DNA from: JBKBXU01 sp046313675
Lineage (GTDB): Bacteria; Bacteroidota; Bacteroidia; Cytophagales; Cytophagaceae
DNA: 12,718 nt
Direction: 5' to 3'
Assembly (NCBI GenBank): GCA_046313675.1
Contig: JBKBXU010000117.1
Location: 1 to 12,718, forward strand
Shown here: piece after piece, positions 5,197 through 12,718 of the stretch
Position numbering within the stretch: the stretch's first letter is position 1
How the letters are laid out: every line of letters begins with the position of its first letter
The notes under the pieces: generated by a model
What the model was told of the DNA's origin: nothing
Database searches by the model: none
The model's input: only the letters and a program-made list of their open reading frames with translations
Translations under genes and position numbers: made by a program

Positions 5197-8100
5197 CTTT
5201 ACTTTCGTCGTCTTCTTTAGGCTTGGTTAAGTTAATATCAGGAAGTATTTCATCTTCAGTTTCTTCGGATTTTTCTTTTTCAGATTCCTCTTTTTCTTTC
5301 TCTTTATTTTGTATTTTCTCTTGCCTGTATTGAAGGTGCTCCTGAATTTCGTCCAGCTTTTTAAGAAATTCTTCCTGTGATTCCTTGGTAACTTCTTTCT
5401 TTTTCTTTTTGCTGGTAAACAACTCTTTCAAATTATCAAAATTCTGAGTGTGCATTATACTAAACCCTGCCGTAGTATTATTGTTATTTGTAAGGCTGGT
5501 TAGTAACTGGTTGGTGTTATTTCTGTTGTATAGTTTTAGCCGGAACTTTCCATCATCACTTAGCAAATACTCAACCGTCCATTCTCCTGCAATATTTGTC
5601 AGGGCATTCATGCTGTTGTCATTCTGCGTTTGCTGCGAGTTTACGTTGCCATCTCTGCTTATCCTTAGCCTTCCATCCAAAAGAGTATAGGTGAGCCTTA
5701 AGCGGAATGTGTTGAGCGCTTCAAGGTCCATTTGGTTAAGATTTAAATCTATTTGCAGGTTATCATCTACCTGCGAAAGCCATGAACTTAATTGATGAGA
5801 CAGCATTTCACTTAGGTTTCCGCCAGGATTTCTTGAATGAGTTAGTGTGGTTTTTGGTGCAAAGTTATTTAAAAACAACAAGCTGAATACCTGCCTGCTT
5901 AGCTCATTGTCATTGGATTGTATTTCAGACTCAAACTCAGTTACTGTTTGTGCGAGGCTATTAGGGAATCCACTGATTTTAATATCAAGGTTGATGTCCG
6001 GTGCCAGGAGGTAGCCTGATACGTTTAGTATAGTTTTTACCGGATATCGTCTGCTGCCCTCAGAAACAGCAAGGTTTGTGTCCAGAATAATCGGTCTTAA
6101 AGTCACAAATTGGTCATAACTTGCTTTTATATCAAGATTACCTCCGTATGGATCCCCTGACCAATTGATAGCACTGCCGGGATGTATGGTAAATTCTTTG
6201 TTAATTAAGCCTGCCAGCGTAAAATTATAAGCTCCTTTAATGATTTTATAGTTTCCATAAAGGTGAAAGTCTCCTCTGGTATCAATATCCATACGGATAT
6301 TGCCCTCCCCGTTACCTCTGATAATATCTCCGGCACGTTTATCAAAAATGATCTCAGTATAAGCCTCAGGGGTTATGTCCAGGTTAAAGTCAAGCCTGAT
6401 TCCAGAAAGATCTACTTCCTTTTCTGTCAATTCAGAGGCTGTTTTTTTATTTCTGAAGCTTATGTATTCCTGCTTTTCCAGCGCTCCGGATTTATTTAAA
6501 GGTATGAAAATTCTTGTTCCTCTATTTGTTCTTGCCTGAGCTGTGATTTCCAGGTTAGCAAAAGTGCCAAGCATTTCCATGGTGCCTGTCATGTAGGCGA
6601 TTCCGTAATAGAGATCATTGTCGTTTTCTGTCAGATTAAAAACCTGAAATGAGTTTAAACGTGTACGGAGATTTACTATAAAGTTATTAAAATTGTCATG
6701 ATACAAGCCTCCATCCAAATATGAAATGTTATTGTTTACATCTTTTAGCTTTAAGTTGCGGAAGCCAATAAGGTTTTCATCAAAATATATATAATCATCG
6801 AATGTATAGGTTGTGCCCAGATAATTAACTTTAAATTTGCCATTTCGCACATCGGCTCGGCCGTTGTAGTGCATGGCTGACAAAGGACCTGTGATCTTGA
6901 AGGTTCCCGTAACCTTTCCGGTAATATCAGATACATATTCTTTTAAAAGAGAATTGAGAATGTTTAGGTCTGTGTTATTTAGAGAAGCTGTTAGGTTTAC
7001 TTCATTGTCTTTAAGTTCTCCTCCTGTTTCAATATACCCCTTAAGGTTAAGAACTGTTTGTTCCAGTCTTTCTACATCAATATCAAGGGAGAGCTTTTGG
7101 GAAAGATTGTCATAAGAGGAGTTCCCGGATATATTGCCTAAATGAATATTGTCTATAGTCAGACCTTTGATTAAAGTATTCCCGTCAATATTAAGGTTAT
7201 TATAAATGTCATTCAGCACAACATTTCCATCCATTATTCCTTGTAACTTCAAATCTTTAATAAGCGGATTAAACGTTTGAAGCTGGAAGTTGTTGACAGA
7301 TAAATGGGCGCTTTGAGTCTTATCATTTTCTGATAAGGTGCCATTTAAAGTTATCTGTTGGTTTCCGTTGGAAATGTTGAAATTTGTAAAAGTGACGTTG
7401 TTATTTCGGAAAACAATCTCAGTTGTGTCGGCTATTTTCCATGTTTTGTTAAGAATGTTTACAAATGAATTTTTAGTGGTTAGGTTAATTGAATTATTCT
7501 TTTCAAAAGAAAGGTTCCCGTTTAAAAGTATATCATTTGAACTGCCCACCTGAAAAATTCTGGAAAAGAATTTAATGTTTCGATTGTTCCATATTCCTTC
7601 CAGTTGAAGATCCCTGGTGGAAGGAACATTTTTAAATACTTGTTTGGCACTGTTAAGATAAAACATGCCCAAGACTTGTGAACTGTCTGCTATTTTAGAG
7701 GTTGAAATGTCAAAATAAGCGTTGTAAAGCTCATTTTCCTGGTAATGCAGTGTGTCAATTTCAGTATGAAGATCTAGTATTGAAGTATATCCGGATGAGA
7801 AACTGCCATTGATACGGAGGTTTTTGGACAGGTATAGGCCAGGTACATAAATAGATAAAATTGAGTTGACGTTTTTTACATGAAGGTTAAAGTCCAGGTT
7901 GTATTTGTTGAGATTTTCAACATTCTTTTTGGCATAATATTCAGCTATAGCATTTTGATCATTCTTTAAATCAAGAAGGTATTCTTTGTATAGTATTTCT
8001 GCATCTGATAGCAGTTGGGAAAATTCAAAATTACCCTTTGCATCAACCGTTATAAGGTCAGAAAGAATATTTAATGAGCGCTCAGTTTCATTTTTTAAAC

Positions 8101-9877
8101 TTTGTGCAAACAAATAATCTATGAATATCTCTTTATTGTCTTTGTAAAGAAGGTAGGTGTTTTTGAATTTTGCACTACCAACAATATCATCTGGCTCTAT
8201 ACCTGTGAAGTTTAATTCAAGATCTGTTTTGACAAGTGTTTCAACCGTGCTTAATCCAAGAGGCTTTAGGTTAGCCCTTTCAAAGTTTGCTACAATATCA
8301 AAAATATTCTTATTTTCCCTTAAATCGACTTTCCCATTTGCAGAGAATATCAGGTTGGAATCTTTGACACTAATTTCTCCATTAAATAGTCTATTGCTGA
8401 GAGTGGCATTAGTAGTTATGTTCTTAAAGTCATATTTGTTAATTCCTACTCTTGAGATTCGAGCTTTCAGGTTCATTTCCGCATCTTCCAGTGTAAAACC
8501 CTTTCCTTTGATGCTGCCGTTCATATCTATAAGACCTAACATGTTGTTTTCGGTTATTTCTCCAAGATTTAAGGCATAGGTTTCAAGCTTTCCACTGTAG
8601 GTCGGGGTTTTATTGACCTCACTTGGAAGTTTTAAATTTATATCAGGCACAAATCTTCCAAGATTTGTTTTGAAATCTCCCTTGGCAACAAAGTCACTTG
8701 TAAAGCCAACAAATTCACCGTTACCGGACAGGTTTCCAAATTTCTGGAAGAGTTTGTAGGTTTGTTTATTAGTGGTATACTGCCTGAGATCCGTTGCTGC
8801 GATGGAAGATTGAGAAAATTTGAATTCAATAAAAGTTTCATCTATATCGGGAAGCCCGTTAAAATCTGCACGTCCCTGAATATAACTGCTTTTGCCAAAT
8901 GATGCATATAGGTTTCGAACTCCGAATCGTTCAACCTTACCTTTGAAATCACCCGAAATATTAATCTTATCTTTATACCCGGAGAGAACGGGGACAAAAT
9001 TTGAAAGATCATCTATTGATATGGTGGATTCATTGACTTTGGCTGTAACATCAATCATTTCATTGAAATCTGCCAGGTCGTTTATGTTGTCGTATTCAAA
9101 AAGAAGATATTCTTTAAGGTGACTCTTTCCAATTGTAGCATCAAGCTTGTCAAACTCCATTTTGGATTTTGTGATAAGATAGTCTGAGGTAAAATTATGA
9201 ATTCTTAAACCTGACTGTCTTTCAAATCCCCGAAGATTTTGGACACCTAAATAGAATGTGTCGGCATGGATTTTAAAATCTTTAATATCTGAATATATAC
9301 TGTCTATGTGAAAATGGTTATGGTCAAAACCAACTTTGTCAAGGATCTTTCTTTGATCAAAATAGGTGAATTGCATATTTTCGAGCCGGACATTATCCAC
9401 AATGAATGGGGAGGAGGACGAAGAATCAGACCTTGGGCTGCCCATTTCCCTGATTGATTCTATGAATTCAGTAATATTAATTTCTCCATCAGGCCTGAAT
9501 CTAACTACTTTAACTTTTCCATCACGTAATACGATATCCTGAATTCGGAAATTAAAATCTCGTAAGGAGCCAATATCAAAATCTATGATGGCTTCATCAA
9601 CATAGATCATTTGATTTAAATATTTATCCTCAACACTTAAATGCTTAAGTTTAATTTTATCAAACCAGTCAATGTCAATAGCGTCAAGTTTAATTTCATG
9701 ATGTAATTCGTTAGAAAGGTATACGGTAGCTTTTTGCACCAGCCTGGTTTGCACCTGTGGAAATTGTAGTGCTATGATAATGGAAAAAAATAAAAAAAAC
9801 AGCAATAAGATAACACAAAGGGATAATCTGAAAAAACCCTTTAAAAATTTACCCAAAAAGTGCTTTATTTGAATCAA
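5186..9877 (-). CDS. tamB: Translocation/assembly module TamB-family protein (DUF490)
   Basis: A 1563-residue envelope protein. Residues 18-37 form one N-terminal membrane anchor. The long middle (about 40-1090) is repetitive amphipathic beta strand, expected to form a periplasm-spanning groove. In the TamB/AsmA/YhdP family this kind of groove is linked to outer-membrane assembly and phospholipid transport. The C-terminal TamB domain (about 1090-1480) includes DIIRGNGEGNIRMDI, FHLYGNYKIIKGAYNF and FTIHPGSAINWSGDPYGG, highly typical of Bacteroidota members. The last 80 residues (1484-1563) are Lys/Glu-rich and probably coiled coil, beyond the usual domain end. There is no ATG before the membrane segment and an in-frame TAG lies just upstream. 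The start is therefore taken as TTG 9877, with AGGA 7 nt before it; a TTG at residue 8 (9856) is the alternative. It is divergent from tsaD, and photolyase follows with an overlap. Confidence 0.93.
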   Translation of the reverse strand: MIQIKHFLGKFLKGFFRLSLCVILLLFFLFFSIIIALQFPQVQTRLVQKATVYLSNELHHEIKLDAIDIDWFDKIKLKHLSVEDKYLNQMIYVDEAIIDFDIGSLRDFNFRIQDIVLRDGKVKVVRFRPDGEINITEFIESIREMGSPRSDSSSSSPFIVDNVRLENMQFTYFDQRKILDKVGFDHNHFHIDSIYSDIKDFKIHADTFYLGVQNLRGFERQSGLRIHNFTSDYLITKSKMEFDKLDATIGKSHLKEYLLFEYDNINDLADFNEMIDVTAKVNESTISIDDLSNFVPVLSGYKDKINISGDFKGKVERFGVRNLYASFGKSSYIQGRADFNGLPDIDETFIEFKFSQSSIAATDLRQYTTNKQTYKLFQKFGNLSGNGEFVGFTSDFVAKGDFKTNLGRFVPDINLKLPSEVNKTPTYSGKLETYALNLGEITENNMLGLIDMNGSIKGKGFTLEDAEMNLKARISRVGINKYDFKNITTNATLSNRLFNGEISVKDSNLIFSANGKVDLRENKNIFDIVANFERANLKPLGLSTVETLVKTDLELNFTGIEPDDIVGSAKFKNTYLLYKDNKEIFIDYLFAQSLKNETERSLNILSDLITVDAKGNFEFSQLLSDAEILYKEYLLDLKNDQNAIAEYYAKKNVENLNKYNLDFNLHVKNVNSILSIYVPGLYLSKNLRINGSFSSGYTSILDLHTEIDTLHYQENELYNAYFDISTSKIADSSQVLGMFYLNSAKQVFKNVPSTRDLQLEGIWNNRNIKFFSRIFQVGSSNDILLNGNLSFEKNNSINLTTKNSFVNILNKTWKIADTTEIVFRNNNVTFTNFNISNGNQQITLNGTLSENDKTQSAHLSVNNFQLQTFNPLIKDLKLQGIMDGNVVLNDIYNNLNIDGNTLIKGLTIDNIHLGNISGNSSYDNLSQKLSLDIDVERLEQTVLNLKGYIETGGELKDNEVNLTASLNNTDLNILNSLLKEYVSDITGKVTGTFKITGPLSAMHYNGRADVRNGKFKVNYLGTTYTFDDYIYFDENLIGFRNLKLKDVNNNISYLDGGLYHDNFNNFIVNLRTRLNSFQVFNLTENDNDLYYGIAYMTGTMEMLGTFANLEITAQARTNRGTRIFIPLNKSGALEKQEYISFRNKKTASELTEKEVDLSGIRLDFNLDITPEAYTEIIFDKRAGDIIRGNGEGNIRMDIDTRGDFHLYGNYKIIKGAYNFTLAGLINKEFTIHPGSAINWSGDPYGGNLDIKASYDQFVTLRPIILDTNLAVSEGSRRYPVKTILNVSGYLLAPDINLDIKISGFPNSLAQTVTEFESEIQSNDNELSRQVFSLLFLNNFAPKTTLTHSRNPGGNLSEMLSHQLSSWLSQVDDNLQIDLNLNQMDLEALNTFRLRLTYTLLDGRLRISRDGNVNSQQTQNDNSMNALTNIAGEWTVEYLLSDDGKFRLKLYNRNNTNQLLTSLTNNNNTTAGFSIMHTQNFDNLKELFTSKKKKKEVTKESQEEFLKKLDEIQEHLQYRQEKIQNKEKEKEESEKEKSEETEDEILPDINLTKPKEDDESKDAG

Positions 9878-9884
9878 TTTATAA

Positions 9885-9888
9885 TCCT
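9885..9888 (-). promoter_or_regulatory. AGGA ribosome-binding site supporting the TTG start of TamB
   Basis: On the minus strand AGGA is followed by 7 nt (TTATAAA) and then TTG at 9877. Because there is no in-frame ATG before the membrane segment, this site supports the TTG. It lies directly against the ATG of the divergent tsaD gene. Confidence 0.5.
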
Positions 9889-10899
9889 ATGAATTTAACT
9901 ATTCTGGCAATTGAATCATCTTGTGATGAAACGTCTACCGCTATTATTCAAAACGGCAATATTCTTGCCAATGTTGTAGCTTCTCAGGCCATACATGAAA
10001 AATATGGTGGAATAGTTCCTGAACTTGCCTCTCGCGCCCATCAGCAGAATATTATTCCTGTTGTTGAAGAAGCTTTTAACAAAGCAAATATAACAAAAAT
10101 TATGTTAAATGCCGTAGCTTTTACAAAAGGACCGGGTCTTTTAGGATCTTTATTAGTTGGAGTATCCTTTGCCAAATCACTCGCATTGGCTCTAAATATT
10201 CCTTTAATCGAAATAAATCATATGGAGGCGCATATTTTGGCACATTTTATAGATAATCCTAAACCTAAATTTCCATTTTTATGCCTTACGGTCAGCGGCG
10301 GTCACACGCAGATTGTGCGGGTAAATGATTATTTTACTATGGAAATTTTGGGGGAAACTCAAGATGATGCGGTAGGGGAAGCCTTTGACAAGTCGGCGAA
10401 ACTTTTGGGACTTCCTTATCCGGGTGGGCCTTTGATCGATAAATATGCTGCAAACGGAAACCCTAATGCTTTTCCTTTCCCTAATGTTGAAATGCCTGAA
10501 TTGAGCTACTCGTTCAGTGGTATTAAGACCTCCATTTTATATTTTCTACGAGATCGGCAAAAAGATAATCCGGATTTTATAAAGGATAACTTGCCGGATA
10601 TTTGTGCCAGCATACAACATACCTTGATTAAGATTCTTTTGAAGAAACTAATTCGGGCTTCAGAAGAAACAGGTATTAAAGAAATTGCTATTGCAGGAGG
10701 AGTTTCTGCTAATTCAGGGTTGAGAAAGACCATGGAACAGGAAGCGGAAAAACGAGGATGGAATGTGTATATACCAAAATTTGAATACTGCACCGACAAT
10801 GCAGCCATGGTCGCAATGGCAGCACATTTTAAATTCCAAAAAGGCCAATTTTGTGGACAAGATGTTAATCCAGAGCCCAGAATGAAAATAAATGCTTAA
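9889..10899 (+). CDS. tsaD: tRNA N6-adenosine threonylcarbamoyltransferase TsaD
   Basis: A 336-residue ASKHA-fold enzyme. It transfers the threonylcarbamoyl group made by TsaC onto A37 of ANN-decoding tRNAs, working with TsaB and TsaE in the cytoplasm. Visible marks in order are the N-terminal phosphate loop LAIESSCDETS, the metal-binding NHMEAH with H111 and H115, VSGGHTQ at 135-141, GEAFDKSAKLLGLPYPGGP, SYSFSGIKTS, AGGVSANSGLR and the third metal ligand D303 in CTDNAAMVA. The length matches the bacterial family. The ATG fits the conserved N-terminus and is only 11 nt from the TTG start of divergent tamB, so its promoter must lie inside tamB coding DNA. The last 4 bp overlap the convergent barrel gene. 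It is an essential gene in many bacteria. Confidence 0.97.
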   Translation: MNLTILAIESSCDETSTAIIQNGNILANVVASQAIHEKYGGIVPELASRAHQQNIIPVVEEAFNKANITKIMLNAVAFTKGPGLLGSLLVGVSFAKSLALALNIPLIEINHMEAHILAHFIDNPKPKFPFLCLTVSGGHTQIVRVNDYFTMEILGETQDDAVGEAFDKSAKLLGLPYPGGPLIDKYAANGNPNAFPFPNVEMPELSYSFSGIKTSILYFLRDRQKDNPDFIKDNLPDICASIQHTLIKILLKKLIRASEETGIKEIAIAGGVSANSGLRKTMEQEAEKRGWNVYIPKFEYCTDNAAMVAMAAHFKFQKGQFCGQDVNPEPRMKINA

Positions 10900-11468
10900 T
10901 AGTTTCTGATACTTATTCCCAGAAGTGCCTGCACGCCTGAAACTCTGAACGGAAAATTTGCCGGGAACACCGCTCTTAAAGCGTTATGATAGGCTCCATA
11001 ACCTAATGATCCGGTAACCCCAACTCGTTGAGTAAAATAATATCTTGCATCGACAAGCCCCTGAAAGTTCACTCCCGGTGCCCTAAATTGTAGTTCTCCC
11101 TCAGGCTGTGGCATTGTCATATTAGAATATCCTGCAATAAACCGGGTGGATAACAAAAGATTGTCCATGGTGATAAGGTGAAATGCAGGCCCGATTCCCA
11201 GATTTATAGCATGGGCAGAACCTGTGGGCTGCATTCGAAACCTGTTGTATTGAAATACTGTATTGATGCCGATTCGGGGATGAATGCCTACCATAAAATT
11301 CACCGGAAAGAATATGGCTTCACTACGGCCATTTTCAGTATCTGAAAACCACCTGTACGTTCCAGTGCCAATACCTACATCGGTGATGATGCTTCCCCTG
11401 GAAAAACTTTGGGATTGCACTTCGGTTAATAGGGGTAATAGAAATATTATTAAAAGGATTTTCTTCAT
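10896..11468 (-). CDS. Small outer-membrane beta-barrel protein of unknown function
   Basis: A 190-residue protein with a clear signal peptide (MKKILLIIFLLPLL, cleavage probably after VQS at 19) and about eight amphipathic strands. These include IITDVGIGTGTYRW, AIFFPVNFMVGIH, GINTVFQYNRFRM, AINLGIGPAFHLI, NLLLSTRFIAGY, GLVDARYYFT, VGVTGSLGYGAYH and the terminal VQALLGISIRNY, which ends in an aromatic residue as barrel proteins do. It resembles the Bacteroidota outer-membrane barrel group without a named family. The frame is open to a TTG at 11474, but the ATG at 11468 gives the canonical Met-Lys-Lys signal peptide. It is divergent from smpB, with an 88-nt gap holding a likely smpB promoter. 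Its stop overlaps that of tsaD. No catalytic residues are visible. Confidence 0.8.
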   Translation of the reverse strand: MKKILLIIFLLPLLTEVQSQSFSRGSIITDVGIGTGTYRWFSDTENGRSEAIFFPVNFMVGIHPRIGINTVFQYNRFRMQPTGSAHAINLGIGPAFHLITMDNLLLSTRFIAGYSNMTMPQPEGELQFRAPGVNFQGLVDARYYFTQRVGVTGSLGYGAYHNALRAVFPANFPFRVSGVQALLGISIRNY

Positions 11469-11481
11469 TTTCAAGTGAGGT

Positions 11482-11513
11482 TTTAGAAATAAAGAAAATT
11501 AAGCATAGATTTG
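11482..11513 (+). promoter_or_regulatory. Likely promoter for smpB
   Basis: TAGATTTG at 11506-11513 is a perfect TAnnTTTG -7 box. A TTTA rather than TTTG lies 20 nt upstream (11482-11485). Transcription would begin about 35-40 nt before the smpB ATG at 11557. The -33 box is imperfect, so confidence is moderate. Confidence 0.5.
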
Positions 11514-11556
11514 TTAGAAATACTTTGGTTTTTTTTGACTGTGATAATTGAGGAGT

Positions 11557-12018
11557 ATGTCCAAAGAAAAGATTCAGAAAACGGTAAATATCAGGAATAA
11601 GAAGGCTTCTTTTGAGTTTCAGTTTATTGATACTTATGTAGCCGGTATTTCTTTAATGGGAACGGAAATTAAATCCATACGACAGGGGAAAGTGAACCTT
11701 CAGGATGGCTTTTGTTATTTTAATAACGAAGAACTTTTTGTCAAGAATCTTCATATTTCAAAATATGATGAAGGGTCTTATTATAATCATGATCCATTGA
11801 GAGACAGGAAGTTGTTGCTTACTAAAAAGGAGCTGAAGAAGTTGCTAACTAAATCAGAAGAAAAGGGTTTGACGATTATTCCTATCCGACTTTTCATTAA
11901 TGATCGTGGATTGGCCAAATTAGAGATTGCTTTGGCTAAAGGTAAAAAGTTGTATGATAAGCGGGAAGATATCAAGCAGAAAGATATAAAAAGAGAATTG
12001 GACCGTATTAAATTTTAA
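11557..12018 (+). CDS. smpB: SsrA-binding protein SmpB
   Basis: A 153-residue RNA-binding protein that delivers tmRNA to stalled ribosomes for trans-translation. Family marks in order are NIRNKKASFEF near the N-terminus, YVAGISLMGTEIKSIRQGKVNLQDGF split at 27-52, HISKYDEGSYYNHDP, the basic LRDRKLLL, and IPIRLFINDRGLAKLEIALAKGKK at about 108-131. The C-terminal tail LYDKREDIKQKD enters the empty mRNA path of the ribosome. The length is normal. The ATG at 11557 gives the usual MSK start; a TTG at 11548 is an alternative. An AGGAG lies only 1 nt from the ATG, too close for a classic site, which is unremarkable in this phylum. The peptidase gene starts 3 nt after the stop. The tmRNA gene itself is not in the window. 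Confidence 0.96.
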   Translation: MSKEKIQKTVNIRNKKASFEFQFIDTYVAGISLMGTEIKSIRQGKVNLQDGFCYFNNEELFVKNLHISKYDEGSYYNHDPLRDRKLLLTKKELKKLLTKSEEKGLTIIPIRLFINDRGLAKLEIALAKGKKLYDKREDIKQKDIKRELDRIKF

Positions 12019-12021
12019 GAT

Positions 12022-12718
12022 ATGGCAGTACATACGCACGAAAATGGCAATTCACCCTCTGTTTACGGAATATGTCATTTGAGTATAGTTCCTGTACGCA
12101 CCCTGCCTTCCGATGATGCGGAGATCAGTACACAATTACTCTTCGGGGATAGTTTTTTCATACTTGATGTAAGCGAAAATAAGAAGTGGATACGCATCCG
12201 GGTTGCCTTTGATGGTTATGAAGGTTGGATTGACAGGAAACAATATAAGTCCATATCCGATAAATTTTATGAACTGCTTAACTCAGTTCAATGGCCTGTA
12301 TGTAAAGATTTGGTTGGTTTGCTCCACGGCACAAATAGGGTGACCCCAGTGATATATGGCTGCAGTTTGCCTTTTTTTAACAAGGGAGTGATAAGCATAG
12401 AATCAGAAGCGTTTAGATTCCAGGGTGATGTGTTTTATCCCGTTAAAAACGCCGATTTTTCCTTTTTAAAAAACATTGCCTGTTTTTACCTTTCTGCCCC
12501 TTATTTGTGGGGCGGGAAAACCCATTTTGGCATCGACTGTTCAGGTTTTGTACAGCAGGTATTTAAAATTTGTGGAATAAAACTGCCTCGTGATGCCTAT
12601 CAGCAGGCAGAATCCGGTATAGGGGTTTCCTTATCCAGTCATAAACCAGGCGATGTAGCTTTTTTTACCAATGAAAATGGGGAAGTAAGCCATGTTGGGA
12701 TAATTCTGGAACATCAGA
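12022..12718 (+). CDS. C40-family (NlpC/P60) peptidase with SH3-like N-terminal region, 3' truncated by window end
   Basis: The first 232 codons are present with no stop. The N-terminal part (about 15-140) begins YGICHLSIVPVRTLPS and contains LLFGDSFFILDVSENKKWIRI and GYEGWID, the pattern of bacterial SH3-type domains in YkfC-like enzymes. The catalytic domain starts at about 145: YLWGGKTHFGIDCSGFVQQV with nucleophile C173, then the LPRDAYQQA segment, and SHVGIIL with the catalytic H224. The third polar residue should follow near or beyond the window end. Relatives are endopeptidases that cut the gamma-D-Glu-meso-diaminopimelate bond in cell-wall peptides. No signal peptide precedes the domains, so a cytoplasmic role in murein-peptide recycling is more likely than wall remodelling; this is inference. 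It starts 3 nt after smpB, so the two are probably co-transcribed. The ATG is well placed against the family. Confidence 0.92.
   Translation, partial: MAVHTHENGNSPSVYGICHLSIVPVRTLPSDDAEISTQLLFGDSFFILDVSENKKWIRIRVAFDGYEGWIDRKQYKSISDKFYELLNSVQWPVCKDLVGLLHGTNRVTPVIYGCSLPFFNKGVISIESEAFRFQGDVFYPVKNADFSFLKNIACFYLSAPYLWGGKTHFGIDCSGFVQQVFKICGIKLPRDAYQQAESGIGVSLSSHKPGDVAFFTNENGEVSHVGIILEHQ

Noticed and set aside
4946..5230. 94-codon plus-strand open frame opposite the photolyase start and tamB end
   Set aside because: Opposite strand of two recognised genes; hydrophobic low-complexity translation with no domain.
5200..5440. Pyrimidine-rich plus-strand stretch as a regulatory low-complexity region
   Set aside because: It is fully explained as the reverse complement of Lys/Glu codons in the TamB tail.
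8157..8579. 140-codon plus-strand open frame inside tamB
   Set aside because: Antisense shadow of the well-supported TamB frame. The translation has no recognisable domain, and tamB is clearly the coding strand.
11521..11527. TACTTTG as a second smpB -7 box
   Set aside because: One base short of TAnnTTTG and no TTTG at the right distance upstream; the 11506-11513 box fits better.

Overview
The window looks like ordinary chromosome from an AT-rich member of the Bacteroidota, most likely Cytophagia or a related class. Four things point there. A secreted protein carries a type IX secretion (T9SS) C-terminal sorting domain. There are short outer-membrane beta-barrel proteins of the OMP_b-brl type and a Bacteroidota-style START-like protein. 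Two promoters fit the Bacteroidota -33 TTTG / -7 TAnnTTTG pattern. The arrangement of a giant TamB-family protein divergent from tsaD is one I recall from this phylum. The genus cannot be named from the sequence alone.

Layout. Bases 1-338 hold no gene. They contain a small GC-rich hairpin, a run of short AGC-rich repeats, and a long palindrome flanked by a 5-bp direct repeat that resembles a miniature mobile or REP-like element. Bases 339-3138 (minus strand) are a two-gene unit: a secreted beta-propeller protein with a T9SS tail, followed 4 nt later by a small outer-membrane barrel. Bases 3139-3480 hold a 10-bp inverted repeat, a tRNA-Met(CAT) gene on the minus strand, and its very clean promoter. 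A START-like protein (plus) then abuts, stop codon to stop codon, a minus-strand unit that reads TamB then class I photolyase; these two reading frames overlap by 11 bp. TamB starts at a TTG only 11 nt from the ATG of the divergent tsaD. tsaD ends in a 4-bp overlap with a convergent small outer-membrane barrel gene. Last come smpB and, 3 nt after it, an NlpC/P60 peptidase cut by the window end.

How the genes work together. Much of the window is housekeeping: tRNA t6A modification (TsaD), trans-translation (SmpB), CPD photorepair, envelope biogenesis (TamB) and peptidoglycan-peptide turnover (C40 peptidase). The envelope side is strong: TamB, two small barrels and one T9SS cargo. I found no defence system, CRISPR array, prophage or transposase gene. 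The 3' side of the tRNA (1-3316) looks like the most variable part of the window.

I do not see a convincing undescribed multi-gene system. The points most worth a second look are the 5' palindromic element, the extremely tight TamB/tsaD head-to-head start region with a forced TTG start, the long charged tail of TamB, the TamB-photolyase overlap, and the textbook tRNA promoter.
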